From contig QJYK01000265.1 in assembly GCA_003248075.1 (NCBI GenBank), positions 1 through 61,871 of the forward strand: a DNA stretch of 61,871 nucleotides. Reading direction: 5' to 3'. The notes beneath the pieces were generated by a model, which saw nothing but the letters and a program-made list of their open reading frames with translations, did not search any database and was not told the origin of the DNA. This document shows positions 29,140-36,822 of the stretch, one piece after another; the stretch's first letter is position 1, and each line of letters starts with the position of its first letter. Position numbers and translations under genes: made by a program. The DNA comes from Gemmatimonadota bacterium. GTDB lineage: Bacteria > Gemmatimonadota > Gemmatimonadetes > Longimicrobiales > Gaopeijiaceae.

Positions 29140-29847
29140 ATGAGCGACCCCACGCGCATCGGGAAGGAATACTACGACACGAGCGCCTATTTCGAGGATC
29201 CGACGCACCTGACGGACCACGACAGCCGCTTCCAGAGATACCGGATTTCGAAGGTCCTGGAGCTGCACAGGCCGTCCTCACGGGACCGGATCGTGGACCT
29301 GGGCTGCGGCTGGGGCACGTTCAGCTTCGCGTTGGCCGACCTCGCGCAGGAGGTCGTAGGCATCGACTTCAGCGCCAAGAGCATCCAGCTGTGCAACCGG
29401 CGACTCGAGCGAGACCCCCACGACAACCTGCGCTTCGTGTGTGCAGACGCCGGAGAGACGGGCTTGGAGGCCGGGGCGTGGGACCTGGTGGTCGCTGCCG
29501 ACCTGTTCGAGCATCTCTATCCGGACGACTCGATGCGTGTGGTTCGAGAGGCGTTCCGCCTGCTTCAGCCCGGGGGACGCCTGAGCATCTGGACCCCCCA
29601 TCGCGGGCACGTCCTCGAGGTCCTCAAGAACCACGACATCCTGCTGAAGCGTGATGTGAGCCACGTCGACTACAAGTCCATGGCACGCATCACCGGCATG
29701 CTGCTCGACGCGGGGTTCCGGATCGAGCGCGCCTACTACGCCGAGTCCCATCTCCCGGGGCTCCGCCTCGTGGAGCGCCTGCTCATGGGGGTCGCGCCCA
29801 TGCTGAGACGCAGGATCGCGGTCGTAGGCCAGAAGCCCGAGCGCTGA
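29140..29847 (+). CDS. Class I SAM-dependent methyltransferase
   Basis: 235 residues from ATG 29140. The SAM-binding fold is clear: motif I VDLGCGWGTFSFALA (residues about 48-62), acidic end of strand 2 VVGIDFS, motif II near VCADAGE and DLVVAADLFEHL, then LLQPGGRLSIWTPHRG. The class resembles UbiG-like methyltransferases that act on small molecules, lipids or sugars. Position after the glycan genes suggests modification of a glycan or lipid carrier, but the substrate is not evident. Confidence 0.85.
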   Translation: MSDPTRIGKEYYDTSAYFEDPTHLTDHDSRFQRYRISKVLELHRPSSRDRIVDLGCGWGTFSFALADLAQEVVGIDFSAKSIQLCNRRLERDPHDNLRFVCADAGETGLEAGAWDLVVAADLFEHLYPDDSMRVVREAFRLLQPGGRLSIWTPHRGHVLEVLKNHDILLKRDVSHVDYKSMARITGMLLDAGFRIERAYYAESHLPGLRLVERLLMGVAPMLRRRIAVVGQKPER

Positions 29848-29848
29848 C

Positions 29849-30361
29849 ATGGGAGAGGCGGGTTGGGAGATCGAGCGGCGTTTCCTGGTTCGGACCGACG
29901 CCAGGTTGGCCGCGAGCCTCGGAGCCGGCGCGCGCTACACGCAGGGATACGTGAAGGCCGGCGACCCGTCGGTGCGCATCCGCATCGGCGAGGAGCGGGG
30001 GCCGGTGCTCACGCTCAAGCGGGGAAAGGGGATCAAGCGGCGCGAGGTCGAGACCCTCGTGCCTCGCGAGGTCGCCGAAGAGCTCCTCGCCGCCGCCGGC
30101 GACTGGGTGGTTCGGAAGACGCGCTGGCGGGTCGGCCGCTGGGATCTCGATCGCTTCGAGGGCCCGTTGGAGGGTCTCGAGCTCATGGAGGTCGAGCTCG
30201 GGCGGGTCGACGAAGAGCTGCCGGACGCGCCGACGGGGATTTGGATCCTTCGAGAGGTCACCGACGATAAGCGCTTCACCAGCAGTGCTTTAGCTCGCTT
30301 GCAGCCCGACGATCAGGAACGCCTCGTGCGAACGGTTTACCGGGAGCCCGGATCCGAATGA
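29849..30361 (+). CDS. CYTH-domain protein (triphosphate-binding tunnel fold)
   Basis: 170 residues from ATG 29849, right after the methyltransferase stop. The N-terminal EIERRFLV is the signature acidic motif (ExExR/K) that binds divalent metal in CYTH enzymes. Alternating charged strands follow: VRIRIG, LTLKRGKG, REVETLVP, WDLDRF and LELMEVELG. Members hydrolyse tripolyphosphate or thiamine triphosphate or make cAMP; short bacterial single-domain forms like this are mostly inorganic triphosphatases. Exact activity is undetermined. Its stop overlaps rlpA (ATGA). Confidence 0.85.
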   Translation: MGEAGWEIERRFLVRTDARLAASLGAGARYTQGYVKAGDPSVRIRIGEERGPVLTLKRGKGIKRREVETLVPREVAEELLAAAGDWVVRKTRWRVGRWDLDRFEGPLEGLELMEVELGRVDEELPDAPTGIWILREVTDDKRFTSSALARLQPDDQERLVRTVYREPGSE

Positions 30362-30870
30362 GGCGGTCGGCAGCGGTCCTGGCGGCGGTCTTGGTCCTGA
30401 CCGGGTGCGGTGTCTTCGGCTATCCCGGACAGGCGCCAGCTCCAACCGCGGCGCCGTCCGGCACGGCGCCGTCGGCCCCGGCCCGCGAACCTCGCCCGAC
30501 CCGAGGAAACCGACCGGAATACGAGGTATTCGGGGTCCGATACCGGGTCCTCGACAGCGCGGAGGGGTACGACGAGACCGGCGTGGCGTCCTGGTACGGC
30601 GAGGAGTTCCACGGTCGCTCCACCAGCTCCGGCGAGCCGTACGACATGAACGCGATGACGGCTGCACACCGCACGCTTCCGCTCCCGACGTACGTCGAGG
30701 TCACGAACCTGGAAAACGGTCGGGTGATCGTGGTGCGCGTCAACGACCGGGGACCGTTCCACGGAGATCGCCTGATCGACCTGTCGTATGCCGCGGCGCG
30801 TGAGCTGGAGATCGTGGCCAACGGCACGGCACGTGTGCGTGTGCGCGCCCTGAGCCGTGTTTCCGGGTGA
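30358..30870 (+). CDS. rlpA: RlpA-type septal ring lytic transglycosylase lipoprotein
   Basis: 170 residues from an ATG overlapping the CYTH gene stop. The signal peptide ends in a lipobox (LTGC, residues 14-17). A Pro/Ala-rich linker precedes the double-psi beta-barrel: GVASWYGEEFHGRSTSSGE with the conserved Tyr-Gly and His-Gly, then MTAAHRTLPLPTYVEVTNLENG and VRVNDRGPFHGDRLIDLSYAAA containing the catalytic-type Asp. There is no SPOR domain. RlpA cleaves denuded glycan strands during division. It is the last plus-strand gene before the dif-like site. Confidence 0.93.
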   Translation: MRRSAAVLAAVLVLTGCGVFGYPGQAPAPTAAPSGTAPSAPAREPRPTRGNRPEYEVFGVRYRVLDSAEGYDETGVASWYGEEFHGRSTSSGEPYDMNAMTAAHRTLPLPTYVEVTNLENGRVIVVRVNDRGPFHGDRLIDLSYAAARELEIVANGTARVRVRALSRVSG

Positions 30871-30904
30871 AGGCGTGGCCAGGAGGGGGGTTTCGACAAG
30901 CGTA

Positions 30905-30932
30905 ACTTAACATAATACATATTATACGAAGT
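30905..30932 (-). other. dif: dif site: XerC/XerD chromosome dimer resolution site
   Basis: Read on the minus strand the 28 bp divide exactly into an 11-bp XerC half-site ACTTCGTATAA, a 6-bp centre TATGTA and an 11-bp XerD half-site TTATGTTAAGT. The XerD half differs from E. coli dif at one position of eleven and the XerC half keeps the inner CGnATAA. The site is an AT-rich patch in GC-rich DNA, within a 147-bp gap between convergent genes. Genes to the left all point right and most of those to the right point left, which is the arrangement expected at a replication terminus. Not confirmed by genome-wide skew, which cannot be seen here. Confidence 0.85.
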
Positions 30933-31017
30933 TAATGTGGGACCCCCCCGGTGGGACTGGGTAGCGCGCAGAAGACCGGATGATGTCGTGGGAGAGAAGA
31001 TGCCGCGGGAGAAGCGC

Positions 31018-31713
31018 TCAGGTCGTGGCCTGGCGGAGCTCGGCGAGCCGCATCTCGTAGAGGCCACGTTCCGGTGCGTTCTCGCCCAGCTCGGCGAGGA
31101 TCCGCTCGTAGAGGGCCACCGCTCCGGCGGTGTCGCCCCTCTGGGCCCGGATGCGCGCCGCCGAGGCCAGCGCATCCCGAACCTGGAAGTCCAGGTCGGA
31201 GCGATCCGCGATGCGCATGTAGGTGGCGATGGCGTCGTCCCAACGCCCTTCCTGCTCGTAGGCGGCCCCCAGCAGCGAAGCCGCCTGGAGCTCGAGGGGC
31301 TCCCGGGGCGACGCGGCCATCGGCTCGAGGACGGCCAGGGCCTGCTGCGACTCCCCGGCGGCGAGGTAGAGCTCCCCGAGGAGCATCCTGGCCTCGCCGG
31401 CGTACGGGGTCCCGCCGAACCGCTCCAGGAAGACCGCCAGCTGGCTCTTGGCGCCCTCCGGGTCCCCGAGAGCCACGCTCTGGTGGATCGACTCGAGCTC
31501 GTTGGAGGCCTGCTGGATCATCGAGTCCCGGAAGTTCCTGTAGTACAGCCAGGCGCCCACCGCGAGCACGATCGCGACACCCAGCGCCGTCAGGAGCTGT
31601 TGGTTCCGACGACCCCAGTTGGCGATCTCCAGGATCTTGGCGATGAAGACGTCGTCTTCGTGCTCCTCGTGCTCTTGGGTCAGCCTGCGCTGACCCGGAT
31701 GGCGCTTCGACAT
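31018..31713 (-). CDS. YfgM-like membrane-anchored TPR protein
   Basis: 231 residues from ATG 31713; a TTG at 31770 would add 19 residues but is less likely. A charged N-terminus (residues 1-40) precedes one transmembrane helix (about 43-60, ALGVAIVLAVGAWLYY), then TPR-type repeats (AKSQLAVFLERFGGTPYAGEA, ARMLLGELYLAAGESQQALAVL, AIATYMRIADRSDL). This matches the YfgM/DUF2133 family, which tethers periplasmic chaperone function to the Sec translocon in proteobacteria. It has its own predicted promoter at 31771-31799. Confidence 0.75.
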   Translation of the reverse strand: MSKRHPGQRRLTQEHEEHEDDVFIAKILEIANWGRRNQQLLTALGVAIVLAVGAWLYYRNFRDSMIQQASNELESIHQSVALGDPEGAKSQLAVFLERFGGTPYAGEARMLLGELYLAAGESQQALAVLEPMAASPREPLELQAASLLGAAYEQEGRWDDAIATYMRIADRSDLDFQVRDALASAARIRAQRGDTAGAVALYERILAELGENAPERGLYEMRLAELRQATT

Positions 31714-31770
31714 CGACGCGGATCCAGCCCGGAGTGTGAGGGTGTTGCGGGGTACGGAATCGAGCCTCAA

Positions 31771-31799
31771 AAGCTAGGCGCCACAGGGATTTCGGTCAA
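31771..31799 (-). promoter_or_regulatory. Predicted promoter of the YfgM-like gene
   Basis: On the minus strand TTGACC (31799-31794), a 17-nt spacer and TAGCTT (31776-31771) followed by TTG. It overlaps the stop codon of the upstream Crp/Fnr gene and lies about 57 bases before the start codon. It is one of the best matches to the TTGAC/TAnCTT pattern of this window. Confidence 0.6.
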
Positions 31800-32503
31800 C
31801 GTGGTGGGGGCGCGGCCAGAGGATCGATCTCGGGCGGATGGTACCCGGCCCGGGACCAGAGCCCCGTCGGACGTGCGAGCACCAGACGCCCCGCGGGATC
31901 GGCCTGAAGGACACCCTCGTACAGCCAGTCGTTCAGGAGGGTCGTGACGGTCGCGCGGTGCGCGCCCGCAAGGTCCGCCAGTACCTGGTGCGTGAGGCGC
32001 TCGCCTAGGCGAATGCCGCGGCCCACGGGCTCTCCGCACCGCTCCCCGAGGTCGAGCAGAACCTCCGCGAGGCGCTGGGCGGCGCTCGGCCCGCGCGACC
32101 CGCCCTGAGCATGCCGCAAGCGGTGCAGCTCGCGCTCCACCCCCTCGAGGTACGCGTCGAGGCTCCGACGCGCCGTCTTGAGCCCGCTCAGGAAGCGACC
32201 CGCCGGCAGCGGGTGGACCAGACACCGCGACCCCGCGACCGCCCCGTACCGCCGGTGCCCCTCCGTTAGGGCCTCGTCTCCGAACACCTCGGACGGCAGG
32301 GCCACCCCGACCGTGCGCGCGCCCCTGCCCCGTTCCATGCCGGGCAGCACCAGCCGAACGTGCCCCTCGCGCACGAGCCAGACCTCGGGCGCCGGATCAC
32401 CGGCCGAGTACAAGGAGGCACCTTTACGCAGCCGGACCTGGTCCGCCTGCTTGACGAGACGATTCAGCTTCCGGTCGCGCACCGGCTCGAAGCGGAAGGG
32501 CAC
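31796..32503 (-). CDS. Crp/Fnr-family transcription regulator
   Basis: 235 residues from GTG 32503. A cyclic-nucleotide-binding beta-roll covers about 15-120 (GASLYSAGDPAPEVWLVREG, GVALPSEVFGDEAL), then a long dimer helix and a winged helix with LTHQVLADLAGAHRATVTTLLNDW, the typical recognition helix of Crp/Fnr. The usual cAMP-contacting RxS pair is not obvious, so the ligand is unknown. No Cys cluster for an Fe-S centre is seen. The gene shares a strand with, and lies four bases after, the MFS gene, which it may control. Confidence 0.88.
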   Translation of the reverse strand: MPFRFEPVRDRKLNRLVKQADQVRLRKGASLYSAGDPAPEVWLVREGHVRLVLPGMERGRGARTVGVALPSEVFGDEALTEGHRRYGAVAGSRCLVHPLPAGRFLSGLKTARRSLDAYLEGVERELHRLRHAQGGSRGPSAAQRLAEVLLDLGERCGEPVGRGIRLGERLTHQVLADLAGAHRATVTTLLNDWLYEGVLQADPAGRLVLARPTGLWSRAGYHPPEIDPLAAPPPR

Positions 32504-32506
32504 GGC

Positions 32507-33709
32507 TCAGGCCTCCACCACCCGGTGCTGGCCGAGCACCGGGTGGGACGCGAAGGCCACCGCGACCAGGATGACCGGCATGCTGAGCAGGGTGGCCCGG
32601 AGTGGACCGATCGCATCGGCCAGCGCGCCGGTCGCCAGCACCCCGACCGACCCCGTGGCCCAGGCCAGCCCCATGACGATCCCCGAACCCACCCCGGCTC
32701 CGCCCGGGATGAGCTCCTGCGCCGTGACCACGATCCCCGGAAGCGTCGCCATCGCCATGAACCCCGCGAACGCGGCCCCCGCGAAGGCGCCCGGCGTACC
32801 GACCGGGAGGCCGACGGCGGCCAGATGTGCGGGAAGCGCCAGCCCGCACAGCATCATCAGCATGCGCCGACGATCCATGCGGTCCGTCAGGAAGCCGCCA
32901 GCGACGGTCCCGAACGCTTGCGAGCCCAGATAGACGCTGAGCATCACCGCTCCGGCGGTCTCGCTGCCCCCGGCCTGGGCCACGATGATGGGCACCATGG
33001 TGAGAAACGCCCTCTGCGCCCAGGCCATCGCGGCGCTCACGCCGAACACGAGTCCCAGCGGTCCGGCGAGCTGGCGAAGGACGGTTCCCGGCGAGGGAGG
33101 CGGCCGGGCCGGCGACTCGCTGCGCGCGGTGGGCAGGCTGACGTAGAGCAGCGGGCTCAATGCCACGATCGGGATCATGGCGACCCACAGCCCCTCGAGC
33201 CCGCGTGCCTGCACGATCCACACGGCCGCCAGCGGCCCGATCGCGTACCCCGCCGTGCCCCCGAACGCGAAGACGGAATAGCGCATCCCGCTCCCCCGGC
33301 CTTCGGACACGCGCGCAGCATACGAGGCCCCCGGCGGATGGAAGGCCGCGCTTCCGAGCCCGGCGAGGAGGAGGACGAGGACCAGAGTCGCGAAGGTCGG
33401 GGCCAGGCCGAGCATGGACGAGAAGCAGCCCGCGGCCAGGGCGCCTCCCACGAGGAAGAGGCGACGACCGTATCGGTCGGCCAGGTATCCCAGCAGGGGC
33501 TGGAAGGCCGAAGAGGCGATCGAGAACGCCATCGCCAGGGTCGCGGCCATGACGATGGAGAGCCCGAACCTGCCCATGAGGCGCGGAAGCAGAGGATGCA
33601 CGAACGCGGCATAGGCGTCGTTGAACCCGTGTGCCACGGCGACCACGAGGGCCACGCGTCCTGGGCTCGGGAAACCTCGCGGCGAGGTGTCGGACGGGCG
33701 GACGGGCAT
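32507..33709 (-). CDS. MFS transporter, fosmidomycin-resistance-like
   Basis: 400 residues from ATG 33709; upstream extension of the frame is not supported. Twelve hydrophobic segments are visible. HGFNDAYAAFVHPLLP in the first helix loop and the DRYGRR loop after helix 2 are typical of the Fsr subgroup of the major facilitator superfamily, as is GTVAGGFLTDRMDRRR in the second half. These export drugs or metabolites by proton antiport; the substrate is not predicted. It is followed by the Crp/Fnr gene. Confidence 0.85.
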   Translation of the reverse strand: MPVRPSDTSPRGFPSPGRVALVVAVAHGFNDAYAAFVHPLLPRLMGRFGLSIVMAATLAMAFSIASSAFQPLLGYLADRYGRRLFLVGGALAAGCFSSMLGLAPTFATLVLVLLLAGLGSAAFHPPGASYAARVSEGRGSGMRYSVFAFGGTAGYAIGPLAAVWIVQARGLEGLWVAMIPIVALSPLLYVSLPTARSESPARPPPSPGTVLRQLAGPLGLVFGVSAAMAWAQRAFLTMVPIIVAQAGGSETAGAVMLSVYLGSQAFGTVAGGFLTDRMDRRRMLMMLCGLALPAHLAAVGLPVGTPGAFAGAAFAGFMAMATLPGIVVTAQELIPGGAGVGSGIVMGLAWATGSVGVLATGALADAIGPLRATLLSMPVILVAVAFASHPVLGQHRVVEA

Positions 33710-33857
33710 CGGGGGACGAGGATCGTGTTCGGCTCGGGTGCGCGGCGCTCCGAGCACGATAACCGGAGCACACTCGGCGGGCCAACGCCCCTGGCGCCTC
33801 GGGGGTGCCACCGTCAAGCTGTGGGGAGCCCTCGCTGCCAACACCCCGGAGGAAGGC

Positions 33858-35588
33858 ATGCACTGGCTTTCGGGTCCCATCTCGTCCCTCGGGGGCGCCG
33901 TCCTGGCCCTACCGTTGCTGCTCACGGCGTGCGAGTCGCCGCCGCCGCCCGAGCCGGCTGCGGACGCCTTCTACCCCGCCGCGAACCGACCGGACGTCCG
34001 GGGCACCCTGGGCGCGGTGTCTTCGGACCACCCGCTTGCGACGCAGGCCGGGCTGCGGGTCCTGCAGGAGGGTGGCAACGCGGTCGACGCGGCCCTCACG
34101 ATGGCCGCCGTGCTCGCCGTGGTGCGCCCGCACATGAACGGGGTGGGAGGCGATGCGTTCGTGCTCGTGTACGAGGGCGCGACGGGGCGGATCCACGCCC
34201 TGAACGGAAGCGGTCGGGCCGGCGCACTGGCCACCCCCGCCTTCTTCCGTGAGCGAGGGCTGGACGCGGTCCCCGAGACCGGCCCGCTCTCGGTGAGCGT
34301 CCCCGGTGCGGTCGCCGCGTGGGTGGACGTGCACGAGCGCTTCGGCACACGGCCGTTCGCCACCCTTCTCGAGCCCGCCATCGGATACGCGCGGGACGGC
34401 TTTCCGGTCTCCACCCGGCTTGCGGCGGACTTCCGAGACCAGGGCGGCAGCCTCAACGACGCCGGCCAGCGCCAGTACCTGCCCGGTGGAGCCCCCCCGC
34501 ACGTAGGCGCCCTGCTGCGGAACCCCGCCCTCGCGGAGACCCTCGAGGGCATCCAGCGCGGCGGAAAGAACGCTTTCTACCGGGGACCCGTCGCCCAGCG
34601 CCTCGCGGCCTTCCTGGAAGCCGAGGGAGGGTACCTCCGGGCCCCGGACTTCGCGTCGCACACCTCGGCCTGGGTCGAGCCGATGCGGGGAAGCTACGAG
34701 GGTCACGAGGTCTTCGTGTTCCCACCGAACAGCCAGGGCCTGGCGCAACTCCAGCTCTTCGAGATGGCCAAGTCGTTCGACCTCAAGACGATGGGCCACA
34801 ACACCTCCAGCTATCTCCATACGCTGATCGAGCTCAAGAAGCTCGCCTTCGCGGACCGCGATCGGTGGGTCGCCGACCCCGAGCTGGCCGACCTTCCGAT
34901 CCAGGACCTCCTCGACCCGGACTACCTGGCGGGGCGGGCCCGGATCGTCGACCCGGCTCGGGCGTCGGAGGGCTTCGAGCCGGGGATCGGCGCGGACGGG
35001 CTCGGCGACCGTTCCGAGACCGACGATTCCGGGGACACCGTCTACCTCACCGCCGTGGACCGGTGGGGCAACGCCGTTTCCTGGATCCAGAGCCTCTATG
35101 CCGGCTTCGGGTCCGGACTCTTCGAGCCCGAGACCGGGGTCATGCTGCAGAACCGGGGTGCCCTCTTCACGCTCCAGCCGGGACACCCGAACGAGGTCGC
35201 GCCGGGGAAGCGCCCCTACCATACCCTGACCCCGATGCTCGCCACCCGCGACGGGCACCTGGCGTTCACCCTCGGGACACCCGGCGGCGACAGCCAACCC
35301 CAGTCCCTTCTCCAGATCGTGAACAACCTCCTGCTCTTCGGCATGACCCCGCAGGAGGCGATCGAGGCGCCGCGCTTCCGCTCCAACCGGGGGCTCAACC
35401 TCTCCATCGAGCACAGGGTGGCGCCCGAAACCCTCGAGGAGCTTCGGGCCCTCGGCCACGACGTCCGCCTGGTGCGAGGCTGGACCGCCACCTTCGGCGG
35501 GGCGCAGATGATCCTGGTCGAGCCCGGGTCCGGCACGCTGGCTGCGGGCTCGGACCCCCGGCGAGAGGCCTACGGGCTGGCCTACTGA
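33858..35588 (+). CDS. ggt: Gamma-glutamyltransferase, lipid-anchored
   Basis: 576 residues from ATG 33858, preceded by a strong GGAGGAAGG site. A signal peptide with lipobox LTAC (about residues 22-25) predicts a lipoprotein. The large-subunit part has SSDHPLATQAGLRVLQEGGNAVDAA and RPHMNGVGGDAFVLVY. The expected autoprocessing/nucleophile Thr lies in SGDTVYLTAVDRWGNAVS near residue 396, and the small subunit has GKRPYHTLTPML and the GTPGGDSQPQ oxyanion segment. The enzyme hydrolyses or transfers the gamma-glutamyl group of glutathione-like compounds outside the membrane. The next gene overlaps as TGATG. Confidence 0.92.
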   Translation: MHWLSGPISSLGGAVLALPLLLTACESPPPPEPAADAFYPAANRPDVRGTLGAVSSDHPLATQAGLRVLQEGGNAVDAALTMAAVLAVVRPHMNGVGGDAFVLVYEGATGRIHALNGSGRAGALATPAFFRERGLDAVPETGPLSVSVPGAVAAWVDVHERFGTRPFATLLEPAIGYARDGFPVSTRLAADFRDQGGSLNDAGQRQYLPGGAPPHVGALLRNPALAETLEGIQRGGKNAFYRGPVAQRLAAFLEAEGGYLRAPDFASHTSAWVEPMRGSYEGHEVFVFPPNSQGLAQLQLFEMAKSFDLKTMGHNTSSYLHTLIELKKLAFADRDRWVADPELADLPIQDLLDPDYLAGRARIVDPARASEGFEPGIGADGLGDRSETDDSGDTVYLTAVDRWGNAVSWIQSLYAGFGSGLFEPETGVMLQNRGALFTLQPGHPNEVAPGKRPYHTLTPMLATRDGHLAFTLGTPGGDSQPQSLLQIVNNLLLFGMTPQEAIEAPRFRSNRGLNLSIEHRVAPETLEELRALGHDVRLVRGWTATFGGAQMILVEPGSGTLAAGSDPRREAYGLAY

Positions 35589-35956
35589 TGGAGCGTACGT
35601 TCTTCGCCCTGGGCGCGCTCCTGGCGCTCCTGGGTGTCGGGCTGGGAGCGTTCGGAGCCCACGGGTTGCGTGGGTCGCTCTCGGCCGCCGACCTCGCCAC
35701 GTTCGAGACCGCGGTGCGGTACCAGATGTATCACGCCCTCGGACTCCTTGCGGTCGCGGGCGCCACCGCTCGATGGCCGACGCCCGCGACCCACGTCGCG
35801 GGCTGGGCCTTCCTGGCGGGCGTGGTGCTCTTCTCCGGGAGCCTCTACGTGCTGGTGCTCTCCGGGCAGCGCTGGTGGGGCGCCGTCACCCCCCTGGGAG
35901 GACTGTGCTTCCTGGTCGGCTGGGCGGCTCTGGCCTGGGCGGCGCTGAGGAGTTGA
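35588..35956 (+). CDS. DUF423 small membrane protein
   Basis: 122 residues from ATG 35588, whose A is the last base of the ggt stop. Four hydrophobic helices are evident. FGAHGLRGSLSAADLATFETAVRYQMYHALGLL is the hallmark of DUF423 (YwdK/YgdD), whose function is unknown. It overlaps the sirtuin gene (TTGA) and so appears to be the middle cistron of ggt-DUF423-sir2. Confidence 0.9.
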   Translation: MERTFFALGALLALLGVGLGAFGAHGLRGSLSAADLATFETAVRYQMYHALGLLAVAGATARWPTPATHVAGWAFLAGVVLFSGSLYVLVLSGQRWWGAVTPLGGLCFLVGWAALAWAALRS

Positions 35957-36708
35957 CGACGGAGCTGTCCAGGGCGCGTGCGATCGTGGACGCGGCCCAT
36001 CGCATCGTCGTCCTCTCCGGCGCGGGACTGTCGGCGGAGTCCGGCGTCCCCGTTTTCCGGGGCGCTCAGGGGTTGTGGAAGACGCACCGGCCGGAGGATC
36101 TTGCCACTCCTGAGGCCTTCCGCAGGGACCCACGCCTGGTCTGGGAATGGTATGCCTGGCGACGCCAGGTCGTGTTCGCGTGCGCACCCAACGAGGGACA
36201 CCGGGCCATCGCCAGGCGCGCGGCACAGGGCCGCTTCGCGGTCGTCACCCAGAACGTGGACGGGCTCCACGCCCGGGCCCGCGCCGAGCTGGCAGCGCAG
36301 GAGGTCGTCGGCTACCCCCTGCTCGAGCTGCACGGAGCGCTTCAGCGCGACCGGTGCTCGGGGTGCGGGGCTCGTTCCGAGGCGGTGGCGGTCGACGGCA
36401 CGTCCACCGCGACGTTGCCCCGCTGCGTTCGCTGCGGGTCCCTGCTCCGCCCGGACGTCGTCTGGTTCGGCGAGTCCCTGGACCTCTCGGTGTTGGATAC
36501 TTCTTTCCGACTGGCGTCGGAGGCCGACGTGTGCCTCGTGGTGGGAACCAGCGCTGTCGTCCATCCCGCCGCCTCCATCCCTCTCGCGACCCGGCAGGCC
36601 GGCGGCGTGATCGTCGAGGTGAACCCGGAGCCGACGCCGTTATCCCGGCATGCGGCCGTTTCCATCGCGGGGCGGGCTGCGGACGTCCTACCTCGGCTCC
36701 TCGACTGA
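35953..36708 (+). CDS. NAD-dependent protein deacylase, sirtuin class III
   Basis: 251 residues. TTG 35953 overlaps the DUF423 stop and has GAGG just upstream. Motifs are GAGLSAESGVPVFRG (NAD loop), TQNVDGLH, the catalytic His in LELHG, a zinc pair CSGC...CVRC, PDVVWFGES and the VVGTSAVVHPAA segment. The helix WEWYAWRR contains the Tyr-x-x-Arg pair that marks class III sirtuins acting on succinyl or malonyl lysine (SIRT5/CobB-like). It would remove acyl groups from cytoplasmic proteins with NAD. Confidence 0.92.
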   Translation: MTTELSRARAIVDAAHRIVVLSGAGLSAESGVPVFRGAQGLWKTHRPEDLATPEAFRRDPRLVWEWYAWRRQVVFACAPNEGHRAIARRAAQGRFAVVTQNVDGLHARARAELAAQEVVGYPLLELHGALQRDRCSGCGARSEAVAVDGTSTATLPRCVRCGSLLRPDVVWFGESLDLSVLDTSFRLASEADVCLVVGTSAVVHPAASIPLATRQAGGVIVEVNPEPTPLSRHAAVSIAGRAADVLPRLLD

Positions 36709-36822
36709 CAGGAACTCCCGGAGGCTCTTCGGGTTATCTGCGGCCCTCAGGCACCGTCCTTGCACGACACCCGGCCGAGCGGCGCCGCGGCGAGCCGCAT
36801 CCACCTCAGCCCCCTCCCCCGA

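Noticed and set aside
30904-30935. loxP-like site
   Set aside because: The segment TATACGAAGTTA equals most of a loxP arm, but the opposite arm does not match and the whole fits the XerC/XerD 11-6-11 layout much better.
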